DNA from: Adiantum capillus-veneris
Taxonomy: Eukaryota > Streptophyta > Polypodiopsida > Polypodiales > Pteridaceae
Assembly (NCBI GenBank): GCA_014529385.2
Contig: CM043942.1
Coordinates: 22,118,991 to 22,182,990 of the forward strand
Direction of reading: 5' to 3'
Length of the DNA: 64,000 nucleotides
The notes under the pieces are model-generated. The model worked only from the letters and a program-made list of their open reading frames with translations, was not told the origin of the DNA and did no database searches. The position numbers and the translations under genes are program-made. Below, piece by piece: positions 9,642-19,160 of the stretch; position 1 is the stretch's first letter, and each line of letters opens with the position of its first letter.

Positions 9642-11377
9642 GATGTACATGATGTACTTGATGAGGAAAGGACTGAAAATGAGCAGGCTAGAGGTATGCC
9701 AAAATGGCTGGTGCACACTTTGCGTGACAGTAAATTGAATGCACCTTTGTGTAGTCGTACTTGTTCATGCTCTCGCCATGCATCTTATGCATCAGGTTGT
9801 TATGCTTTGGCTGTGTCTAGCTTACATGATGTTGAGGAGCCTCTGTCTTTTTATGAAGCACAGAATTCAGAAAATTGGATGGCTACCATGCAATCAGAAT
9901 ATGATGCACTCATACAAAATGACACATGGACTTTATGTGATTTGCGTCTTGTCAAAAAGGCCATTGGTACGAAGTGGGTTTACAAGTTGAAACGCAAGCC
10001 GGATGGTGAGATTGATCGCCATAAGGCTCGACTTGTTGCAAAGGGTTATGGACATGAAAAAGGCATAGATTATGAAGAGACTTTTGCTCCCACTTGTCGT
10101 ATGACTAATGTGCGTTTTCTATGTGCATTGGCAGCTCATTTTGGTTGGGATGTACATCAATCAGACATTGTTACTACTTTCTTGAATGTTGACATATTTG
10201 AGGAAGTTTATGTAACGCAGCCTCGCGGTTTTGTCATAAAAGGACAAGAGGACAAAGTGTGCAAATGTAACAAGGCTTTATATGGGTTGAAGCAATCTCC
10301 TCATGCTTGGTATGAGAAAGCTGACACTCATTTGGTCAAACAAGGTTTTCGTAACAGTCCAATAGAAAGCACATTGTATGTAAAGCGTGAGGGTGATGTA
10401 CTTCTCATTGTGGTTCTTTATGTTGATGATTTGCTGATCACTGGACCAAATGAGAGACATATTGATGAATTTAAGGCTGATTTGAATGCTACTTTCAAGA
10501 TGAAAGATTTGGGGCTGTTGCATCATTACTTGGGTATACAGTTTAAGCAGTGTGATGGTGGTATTGCCTTGTGTCAGAAAATTTACATAGAGACATTGCT
10601 ATGTAAGTTTGGACTTGAGGATTGCAATCCTATTGCCACTCCCATGGAAACAGGTTTGAAGTTGAGTCTACATGATGCTGGCGATCCTGCTGATGTCACT
10701 CTTTATCAAACTGCTGTTGGCTGCCTCATTTATGTATGCAACACGAGGCCGGATATTCTTGTTGCAGTCTCACAAGTCAGCAGATTTATGCATAGCCCAA
10801 GGTCTAAGCATTGGCAGGCTGTCAAGAGGATTTTCCGCTACCTTAGTGGCACTTTACATCTTGGCTTGTTTTATCCCAAGGGGGGATCATTGCCGCGAGA
10901 CTTACATGCTTGTTCGAACTCAGATTGGGCTGGTTGTTTTGACATGAGAGTGTCCACAAGTGGTTTTTGTTTCATGCTTGGTAGTTCATGTATGTCATGG
11001 TTGAGCAAGAAGAAACCTACTGTGGCCATTTCGATTTGTGAGGCTGAGTACAGGGCAGTCTTCACAGCTATGGTTGAGTGTGTATGGCTCAGATGCCTTA
11101 TGGCTGTGATTTGGGTGTTGGACAGGACACTGCCAACACTATCTACACTGACAGTCAGAGCGCATTGGCAGTTGCAAGGAACCCAGTTTTTCATGCTCGC
11201 ACAAAGCACATTGAGGTGCATTACCACTATGTCAGGGAGAGGCTCTCAGAAGGAGAGATCAGCTTGGCTTATGTGCCAACACAGGACAACCTTGCAGATC
11301 TTTTCACAAAGGCATTGTCTCATGAGAAGCTTGAAGCTTTCTACAAAGCTTTGGGCTTACTCCCCTTTGTGGACTGA
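9642..11377 (+). pseudogene. copia-2 pol: RT and RNase H
   Basis: The reading frame enters from the LTR junction and runs through the integrase-RT linker, then RT with GTKWVYKLKRKPDG, RHKARLVAKGY, the active-site YVDDLLITG near 10417-10443, and MKDLGLLHHYLGIQ. RNase H shows SNSDWAG, EAEYRAV, YTDSQSALAVARNP and TKHIEVHYHYVRE, ending near LADLFTKAL. A frameshift near 11080-11110 splits RNase H, so the catalytic DSQSA segment is in another frame (11078-11377). Some normally conserved residues differ (TTFLN instead of a TAFLHG-type motif). No integrase is present. Not functional. Confidence 0.88.
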
Positions 11378-11441
11378 TCATGTCCTTAGGGCATGGCACT
11401 TCCCTTTACTCATGTGCCAGCTCTCGTTCACCGCATCACTC

Positions 11442-11451
11442 CAGGGGGGAT
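11442..11451 (+). other. copia-2 polypurine tract
   Basis: AGGGGGGATT lies directly before the LTR start TGTTACC, as expected for plus-strand priming. Confidence 0.75.
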
Positions 11452-11452
11452 T

Positions 11453-11678
11453 TGTTACCATATACATGTGGTAGTGATGTGCGTGAACACACTAGGACCG
11501 CCAGGGCATTTTTTCCCTCTTTAGGAGGTTTTTTCCCCCGTGCATTATATATACGCCCATCACTCTAGGGCTATCTATCTTTTCCATTGCACACTAAGTA
11601 ACACACTCTATTGTGTGCCTTGAGCTTCCTTCGTCTTCTCCAAGCTGTGTGTGTTTATCTGCAACCCTAATTCCAACA
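11453..11678 (+). repeat. copia-2 3' LTR with TATA box
   Basis: About 226 bases starting TGTTACCATA and ending near TTCCAACA. A TATATATA-type promoter core lies near 11545-11552, with a pyrimidine-rich region downstream. The exact right end is inferred from the TG...CA rule because the other LTR is not in the window. Confidence 0.7.
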
Positions 11679-11751
11679 TCCTCTACCGCTACATGTACGC
11701 CACCCTTGATCTCGATGAGCTTCATTTTTTCCTAGCTATGGCCCTCCACAC

Positions 11752-11756
<5 letters not shown>

Positions 11757-11822
<66 letters not shown>
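11757..11822. repeat. (GA)n microsatellite
   Basis: A pure GA run of about 33 units in non-coding DNA just right of copia-2. Confidence 0.97.
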
Positions 11823-11824
<2 letters not shown>

Positions 11825-12802
11825 CCCACATCTGTCTCCACACTTTGTTCGTCTTTTTTCGGCCAGTCAACGGATGCTTCAATGATGAGAGCTCCAACAT
11901 GGCCATCCAGGCTTTTTAGCTTTTCCAAGTTTTCACATCTCGAACTGCTTACATAGGCAAGAAAAAAGGGGTTTTGCAAGGGGACATGTGGCATTGCCTT
12001 CTGCTACAGTGCTCACGGAAACGGTCGTGCAAGGCGTGTCTTCGATTTAGTGTTTGGGAAAAATGTGTGTCAGCTAAATATTATGCCGTGTTCAATTTCA
12101 AAATGCCGATTGAGGGCAAGGGGAAAAGGAGAAATTCCAAACCCAAATAGAGAAAAATAGTGTAAAAACCTCAAAATAAACCTAATTTTCTAAATTTCCT
12201 CTTGAAAAGTTAAAGGAAAGCAATTTTGTATGTTTGAAAAAATGATTTTTCTAGAACAGTGATGTGATTTCATTGGAGGATGATCATTGCCAGTCGAGGG
12301 TATTGGCCTTGGTCTTGGAGTTAGCAATCCTTTGCTCATTTGGATCCTACTTGGTCTTGCATACCTAATGCGGTTCCTTTGCCTCCCCCTAGAAATGATG
12401 ACTCCGGTCTCTTATAATAGGGCTGCCTCCATGCATGTGCCTCCATTGTAGGACTGTCTCCATGTCATTTTGCTTACACTTAAAGCCTGATCACTTTGGA
12501 ATGGCTAAATAGCCTTCCAGCTTTGTTTGCAAGTCAAGAAAACCGGTGGCTTCAAAGATAAATTCTTGATTTGACTGAGTGATGAGACAGATCTTGAGCA
12601 GCTTCCTGCTAACCGATAGGGCTTCAAAAGTCAACCATATGAAACACTATACCCGTTTTGAGGCTCTTAACTACCACGGTTAGATAGGCAGAGAGTGAAG
12701 AGCCAGCTCGTGACCGGGCACAAAGCAAACTCGCTGGTACACATGACCAGGCTCTTAGCCTCTCACACGCTTCATTTTAATACTACAAACTAGACATGCA
12801 GC

Positions 12803-12804
<2 letters not shown>

Positions 12805-12872
<68 letters not shown>
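12805..12872. repeat. (GA)34 microsatellite
   Basis: A pure GA run. I saw no LINE 3' terminal sequence on either side. Confidence 0.97.
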
Positions 12873-12874
<2 letters not shown>

Positions 12875-13010
12875 TTTTTCTTCCTACTGACGTGGTTTGA
12901 GACCCGTTAATCTTGAGACCGACTAATCTAGACTCTCAACTATTAAGTTTAGGCAAACCTTATCCAATCCAAACATTGTTGGCAACAAGTCATCATGTTG
13001 CATAGCAAGT

Positions 13011-13012
<2 letters not shown>

Positions 13013-13072
<60 letters not shown>
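13013..13072. repeat. (GA)30 microsatellite
   Basis: A pure GA run followed by a short GAA-rich stretch. Confidence 0.97.
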
Positions 13073-13075
<3 letters not shown>

Positions 13076-13227
13076 CGAAGAAGAAGAAGATCACAAGAGA
13101 CCTAAAATTTTTAGCCGATGAACGTTGATTCTTGAACTCAATGGCTTGCATGCTCACATACTTATACAAGGAGAGGGAGACATAAATTTTAATATCATAG
13201 AAACAATCACAGTGACCTCAAAATGTT

Positions 13228-13230
<3 letters not shown>

Positions 13231-13276
<46 letters not shown>
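13231..13276. repeat. (GA)23 microsatellite forming the tail of a LINE fragment
   Basis: On the minus strand this is a (TC)n run attached directly to the LINE 3' terminus that begins at 13277. It is one of four such junctions in the window. Confidence 0.9.
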
Positions 13277-13278
<2 letters not shown>

Positions 13279-13700
13279 ATCCTTAAAGGTCATATTCACC
13301 TACAGGACCACGTACAACATGTAACATGCTTGAAGACTGGATATAAAGGTGGCCACTGACAAGTTGAATCCATGAGGTGGCTAGGAGAGAAAGGTATGTA
13401 GGCCATGGTATGGGATAAAATGTGGGTAAAGCAAGTTTGATGTGATCAAAAGCTGAGCACTCATGTAGGGTACGATGATCGCACTCTCAAATTGTTAAGA
13501 GATATAATTCGCGTACAAAAAGAGACTCTCCTCCATGTAGTGCCTCAGTGCTCTGTCTCACATTCAAGTGATTGGGTACTAAGCCAAATGGATGATATGG
13601 TATACAATATGGGTAAGGGCAAGCATGTGAATGGTTGAATACAGTCTTCTCTCTCAAAGAAGAACATGCATGTGTGTGTATTTTGCAACACGCCCTTTAT
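13277..13700 (-). mobile_element. 5'-truncated LINE copy with microsatellite tail
   Basis: This matches the 3' end of the autonomous LINE at 47527 onward. The terminal block (ATCATCC...GGTCATAT...GGACCA) corresponds to 47530-47570. A clear internal match, GATCAAAAGCTGAGCACTC, lies at about 13446-13464 and 47728-47746. Similarity fades near 13670-13700. The order and orientation equal the LINE 3' end on the minus strand, so this is a dead-on-arrival copy that lost its 5' part. No reading frame is kept. Confidence 0.72.
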
Positions 13701-14108
13701 TTTAGCATGATGCCCAAAACTCTTGCAAAGAGAAACGATTGAGTGAACTTTTCTGCTTTCATTGTCCTCATACTTTAAGGTTCCAATGGTGCCCAATCAT
13801 GACCAATGCCTTGATTGGTAACGATGGTGAGAGGTGTTGCTAATACATCTAAAGAATTCATCATTCAATGCAAACATTATATCCAAAGAAGGATAACAGC
13901 TCTCTATTAGTCTATTTAGAGGGCCACTACCACTCACAAGGGTCCCATATCAATTGTGTGAGGGGGGCGTCTCTAGCTTAATCGCAAATTTGTTTTGCCT
14001 CCTTAGAGAGAAACATAGGATGTTAGAACAAGACATCATGCGAAGGGAGCCCATTACTTAATTCATTCCCAAGAGACCTCAAATTGACCTGATAATGCTT
14101 GAACTCAA

Positions 14109-14156
<48 letters not shown>

Positions 14157-16123
14157 AATAGAGAGAGAGGGGGGGGGGGGGTGCGGGTGGGGGGGGAGGG
14201 AGGGACAAACTTGCCATCATTAGGAGGAGTATGTTGGAGCTTGGCATGACCAACTAGAAGGAGATTTGTCCTTGGTCAATCCACAAGGATGTGGAGAGTA
14301 ACTACACTTCATTAGTTGTTTGATCTTACACTTGAAAAGGTAGACATAGTGTTGATCCAAAAGATAGATTTGTGGTTGGTTAATGTGAATGTGGAGGGCA
14401 CTTAGACCTTGTGTGTTGTCATACATTGTCATTTAGAAAGTAGCTATAGTGGTGGTTGATGCACAAGTGTATTAAAGAGATATAAAAGCTCACATCACAA
14501 TCATAGACATTTGCCTTCCTTGTGAAGGGAACGAGAACAACAGTTGCTTCAGTTGACACACATGTAACCGCGACAACGCGCGGATCACATACTAGTATAT
14601 ATAAATGTACGTAAAAACATGTTACATATAGAAATGCAATGCACAAACACTCACACACATAGAATATTGTATATAAAGACACTGGCATGTTATACTGTAT
14701 ATAAAAACACGGGGACACATGCACATGCATAAGTAGATATGTATGTATGCATATAAGAATGTGACATTTGTGGGATGTCTCAAAACTTGATGTTAGCTGA
14801 TGAAGATTAAAACGAGTCTCTCCTTGTTTATGAGTTCTTAGCCACAAGAGGAGACCTACCTTTCTTATTTTCGGTTCCTATTAGATTCAACTGCCTTAGA
14901 CATTTTCATGTGCTTCACATTCATATTTGGCGAAAAATATATGCTTTGTCTTTTGTTTTGCTTTGTTTTTTTTTTTGGGTTGCAAAACTCACAATTGTGA
15001 GTAAACTATATTAACACCACCAAACAACTACAAATACCTATCTTACTTGTGGACAAGCCATGACTAAGCTAATGGGGGAGCCATCCCATGACAACGAACG
15101 AGCCCATTCCTTTTGTTTTATATTCTCTCATAAAGAGCCAATATCCAGAGGAAATGTGGTTATGACAAGGAGATGGGTCCATTTTGCTTTCCCTCTATGT
15201 TGTAATTTTGGACAAGAGGATGGATGTTTCAAAAGACAAGTACAATACCTTCACAAAATATGTACAATAGGCTATACTATTGCAAGTTAAGAGTTGCAAG
15301 CATGAGGATGGGTGACAAGCCAATCTTTTTTCGCTTTATAGCTTTATAGCGATAGTCCTAAATACAAAGTGATGATGTTTTTGGCTACAAAAGCTTCAAT
15401 TAATGCAACTTGTGGGTTGTGATATGTTGGCAAGAAAAGATGTGGGTGAACATGGCAACTCTGGTGATATGGATAGGTGGGCAAAGTTAGAATATGCAAG
15501 CCAAAGAAGGACATGGACACAAAGCACCTTGAGACAAGGACTCATAACATGGTATGGCCAATCTTCTTTATAAAAGATCACAATTTTTTCTTTAAGCTAG
15601 CTTTGGCAAGTTCAAGGCATGTTCCGGAAATATCATTTTCACAAACATACAAAAATCCCTCCAAGACAAATCTGAACGGGAAATTTTACAATACTAGCCA
15701 GTATTTTTGCAACATTACACTATTTTCCATGTATTTTAAGCGGAATTTTCTCCTTCTTGCCAACCTCCCCTCAACCGGCTACTTTGATTTTGCATCCGGC
15801 TCAAGGCTAAGCTGAGGCACACTTTTCCTGAACACTGGTTCAAGGGAGAGTAGGGAGATTCAACTTTTTCTTGTTTGCAAGATTGCATGTGCTTTTAGCA
15901 AGCAACTCCAATCACCAATCTCTTTAGTGCAGGTAGCCAACGAATGTACACGATTGTTTGTTTTATGTGTGGAGGACCTTTTTGTTTATGGAGAGTCACC
16001 CGCCTTCTTGAAAATAGGAAGCTATAGCTGTATTGCACTTTGAAGGCATTCCTTTTTGTAGTGAAATATCCTGTGTGTGCTGGTGAATCTCTCTTGTATA
16101 ACACTTTCCCACACAACATACCA
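13701..16123. other. No gene seen; one CA tract and a G tract
   Basis: Non-coding, AT-moderate DNA. It contains (CA)n at 14112-14152 followed by a G-rich stretch at about 14161-14205. The short ORFs here have no recognisable domain and no codon pattern that I would defend. Confidence 0.6.
14112..14152. repeat. (CA)20 microsatellite
   Basis: A pure CA run, followed a few bases later by GA and then a G-rich tract. Confidence 0.95.
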
Positions 16124-16258
16124 AAACAATGTAAAACAAGTGATTGGAATTTCATACATTGAGAAGCCTGCTATTGTCAACGCCAACTTTTTGCAATTAC
16201 TGTAGCCTAGTATTGCCAACGCCAAATTTTAAGCTTTGCATGACTTCTTACATATACC
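16124..16258. repeat. Dispersed repeat, left piece (matches 30665-30800)
   Basis: Shared words include AAAACAATGTAAA, AGTGATTGGAAT, CTATTGTCAACGCCAACTT and CTTTGCATGACTTCTTACAT, in the same order as at 30670-30800. At 30.8 kb the repeat then continues directly into GATGGCTAAATTAA. Here that continuation appears only at about 18627, so the repeat was split. Confidence 0.7.
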
Positions 16259-16421
16259 TAGGTCCACTTTCATTCTATTAATTTATTAAGCGTCTACATT
16301 CCAGCGACGCTTGCGGAAAAGCCACTATGCCCTTGTTCATGCGTCACTCTCGGACAACACCTCATCACCATCACGTGGGTGCAGACACACCACTAGGCAA
16401 AGAGATACTCTGTGCCTCCAC

Positions 16422-16452
<31 letters not shown>

Positions 16453-17105
16453 CGCCTCTCTCCGCGGCCATGCAAGAGTTGCGACCCCGCCAATCGCTCT
16501 ATCTCCTCGCTTCCCACCCCCGGGCAGTAAATTAACGCCTCCTCAAGTTTTGCGCGACCTCTCTGTCCTCCTGCCTCATAATCCCGATGCTGGCAAAGAG
16601 AAGATAACAAGTGCATCCGCCCGCTCAGTCCGCGTCCTACTGGTGACAATTGCACTTAGCCGACTACCCTGCAGAGTCTCTTCGTCTGTTCCCGACTCAG
16701 TATCATCCCCCTAAAAAATTGCATGCACGCACAGCCCGCCATCTCTGTCTTTATCTATATGTTGTTGCACCTTAGCTTGGGCATGGGATCCCAGCTAGGC
16801 AGGGAGCAGTGATTCACACACCGTGACTTCTCTCTCTCTCTCTCTCTCTTCACCATCAAACTTCACCCTGCCTTAGCTTGCTTTGTGCGCCTTCACCTGC
16901 ACATAGCATCCCTTATAGGAAGGGAGGACCGACTTGCAACCTGCACCCCAAGAGGCAGCAACAAAACTGTGCACATCGGCGTACTGTCTCTGAGAAAACA
17001 CGCGCAAGAAAATTTCTCTCTCGCTCGCCCCCTAGTGACGCATGTCTACTATGTTGCAGCCGTCCTTGCTGTACGCGGAGATGGAAAGCTTCGGGTGCCG
17101 TGATG

Positions 17106-17108
<3 letters not shown>

Positions 17109-17149
<41 letters not shown>
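17109..17149. repeat. (AG)n microsatellite
   Basis: A pure AG run of about 20 units inside the C/T-rich insertion. Confidence 0.95.
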
Positions 17150-17151
<2 letters not shown>

Positions 17152-18250
17152 ATTTGTCATCTGAGTGCAGAGGCACGATGAGATAGCCATGCGTGCTCTA
17201 CCTTCTCATCTCCCTAACCTACTGCGCAAAAATTGCATGCACCCACCTCCCCTCGTTCCATCTTGAGCTCTCTTCCTCTGTGTTTCCCTCTTCTCGCCTG
17301 CACCTCGCATGCCTTTCTCAACACGGAAACCGGTTTCCGTCTCCACCATCAGCCTTGGACCATCGCTCTCTCTCATTGCGCCTCCTGCAACATGCTCGCA
17401 CCTGCACGACGACAATCAATGCACAAATGATCCAGCATTTGTAATATGATTTGCACGGTTCTGCCCGACCTACACACACAATACTCTACCACAACACAGA
17501 GAAGAAATCTTTCCCGACCTTTGTCTCTCTCCTCCACGTGTGGTCCGCCTCCCTTCCCCCCCCTCCGCGGCTCTACATAGAAGTCAATTGAGTTGAATCA
17601 TTTGACGCCATGACTTGGCTGCTTGCAGCATGAGGTTAGACATAGTAAAAAAAATGACGTCCCTTAGCGCTCGTCGCTGTCACCTAGCTCTGGCAGGTGC
17701 CTCGTGCATCTCTTGTCTCCCTGCACTCTGCCCTTGGCTGCTGCCTTGCTGACATCCATCCCCACATGCCCGCCACCTATAAACCAAACCCACCCACCAA
17801 TCCCCTCCCCCCCCCCTCCCCAGTTAATTTTCTTTAGTTTGCTTTACCTTGCAAAGGATCTTCACCGATTCTTGCTAATAAATCCATGTGTGCCATCCTA
17901 CTCTCCCTATTTCGGTCCTTTCTCACTTATTAACAAGAATCCCAAAAGATCCCTTATTCTTTCCTCTACAGAGCGTCATTGCCGTCCTCTGCACAATGTT
18001 CCCACGCCCCTCATTACTATGTCCGAGCGAGATCGCCTCCTTGCTATCGCGTGCCTGTCCTCCCTCAAAGCCTTTGCATGCACTTGCTTGCTTTACACCA
18101 ATGATGTGCACTCATGTTCTCCACGCCCTTGCCCTATCAACTTAACCAACTCAACCATCACCCTACCTCGAGTCTGTCCCTATGCCGCGTTTTCTCGCCA
18201 TGCGCAGGTCCCCACACTCGCCTGCGATTCTTGCAGCCTTTGTAAATCAT

Positions 18251-18255
<5 letters not shown>

Positions 18256-18324
<69 letters not shown>
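18256..18324. repeat. (AG)n microsatellite
   Basis: A pure AG run of about 34 units. A (CT)n run at 18394-18440 follows after 69 bases, so the pair forms an inverted repeat able to fold into a long GA:TC hairpin. Confidence 0.95.
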
Positions 18325-18326
<2 letters not shown>

Positions 18327-18389
18327 TGCCTACAACTCCTCCATCCTTTGCAAATGAGCATGGCAAAAATGTAAAAGACAACCGTAAAA

Positions 18390-18393
<4 letters not shown>

Positions 18394-18440
<47 letters not shown>
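18394..18440. repeat. (CT)n microsatellite
   Basis: A pure CT run, in the opposite strand sense to the AG run at 18256-18324. Confidence 0.95.
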
Positions 18441-18442
<2 letters not shown>

Positions 18443-18626
18443 CAAGAGAGTTTTAACGTCGCAGAAAACTATCCCAAGAGACCTTAAATATCTATCCGAC
18501 CTATCTCGAGATACTACGTGAAAGAAAGAAGTTTTTTTTTTTTTTAGCCTTCTCTTTTCCTCTTGAGCCCCAAGCTAAGGGATCTCTTTAGATTCCATCT
18601 AATGCAAATGTTGGTACTACTTACTA

Positions 18627-19108
18627 GATGGCAAAATTAAGTCATTTGGTCTAAGTGTTCTCATTGGATGTAGATGTAGTCAAGATTAGGTATTGGTCAC
18701 ACGATGCATAGTTATAGTTACTTTTTGAAACAATTGTGTCTCATGCATGGTCACACATGTATCAGTTATTTATCTTATATGCAACTATGTAAGGCCTTTT
18801 GTAACAATGCCAATTTTGGCATGCTTGCATCACTCATATCTTACTGATGACCATGCTTCACGTGACCACATCCTTAGTGGTGGACTTATATGCCTACATG
18901 AAAGGCATAGGGAACTGGAACATGCTTCACGTGACCACATCCTTAGTGGTGGACTTATGCCTACATGAAAGGCATAGGGAGCTGGAACATGCTCATCACC
19001 ACCGAGCCATGCCCTATATAGACCCTTGGCCTGCTAAATATAGGGACCCCCTTGACTGCATGTCCGTCTTGTCCCTTGACCGTGCTTGGTCCTACCCTTG
19101 GCATGACA
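18627..19108 (-). repeat. Dispersed repeat, right piece; possible gypsy LTR end
   Basis: The part to about 18900 matches 30805-31225 (GATGGC.AAATTAA, GGTCTAAGTGTTCTCATT, CCACAT.CTTAGTGGTGG). Near 19014 the minus strand reads a TATATA core. At 19108 the sequence ends GGCATGACA next to a pyrimidine tract that is a purine tract on the minus strand. This is how a gypsy 3' LTR would look, so the dispersed repeat may be an LTR family. I could not find its partner LTR. Confidence 0.4.
18852..18987. repeat. 69-bp tandem duplication
   Basis: The unit starting CATGCTTCACGTGACCACAT and ending CATAGGGA.CTGGAA occurs at 18852 and again at 18921. The second copy is 2 bases shorter. It lies inside the possible LTR; the related sequence near 31190 has one copy of the core. 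Confidence 0.92.
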
Positions 19109-19160
19109 TTACTTCCCCCTTGGAGAAGCGTTTTCGTCCTCGAAACAAGAGTGATGATAC
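19109..19160 (-). pseudogene. Possible vestige of a gypsy pol 3' end with polypurine tract
   Basis: The minus strand reads TTCGAGGACGAAAACG, then CAAGGGGGAAGTAATG. This pattern (an FEDE-like last segment of pol followed by a G-rich purine tract and TG) is common at the 3' end of plant Ty3/gypsy elements. A similar arrangement occurs at 55255-55290 in gypsy-3. Upstream coding sequence (to the right) is too decayed for me to recognise. Confidence 0.3.

Larger units (their letters stand above)
9640..11678 (+). mobile_element. copia-2: 5'-truncated Ty1/copia retrotransposon
   Basis: The RT and RNase H part of a copia pol gene, a polypurine tract and a 3' LTR are present. The left side is the end of the gypsy-1 5' LTR, so the 5' half should lie to the left of gypsy-1, outside the window. 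The family differs from copia-1: pol is diverged and the LTR is unrelated. Confidence 0.88.
11679..13230. other. No gene seen; GA microsatellites
   Basis: I see no coding potential in this stretch. It contains (GA)n at about 11757-11822, 12805-12872 and 13013-13072. The reading frames through these tracts are repeats of RERE or SLSL and are not genes. Confidence 0.7.
16259..18626. mobile_element. 2.4-kb C/T-rich insertion in the dispersed repeat (unclassified)
   Basis: Compared with the copy at 30.7 kb, this segment is extra DNA between CTTCTTACAT and GATGGC(A/T)AAATTAA. It is strongly pyrimidine-rich on the plus strand, with (TC)n at 16425-16452 and 16829-16849, (GA)n at 17109-17149 and 18256-18324, and (CT)n at 18394-18440. 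I see no transposase, RT or terminal repeats in it. The ORFs within (for example 17704-18252) are low-complexity Pro, Ser and Leu readings without a domain. It may be a mobile element or composite of unknown type. Confidence 0.4.

Noticed and set aside
17704-18252. 182-codon plus-strand ORF
   Set aside because: Low-complexity, Pro/Leu/Ser-rich reading of a C/T-rich stretch without ATG support, domain or homologous copy.
18158-18487. Overlapping ORFs on both strands made of RERERE or SLSLSL
   Set aside because: They are translations of GA/CT microsatellites. The same applies to ORFs at 11651-11994, 32144-32389, 32637-32855, 35338-36017 and 52072-52497.
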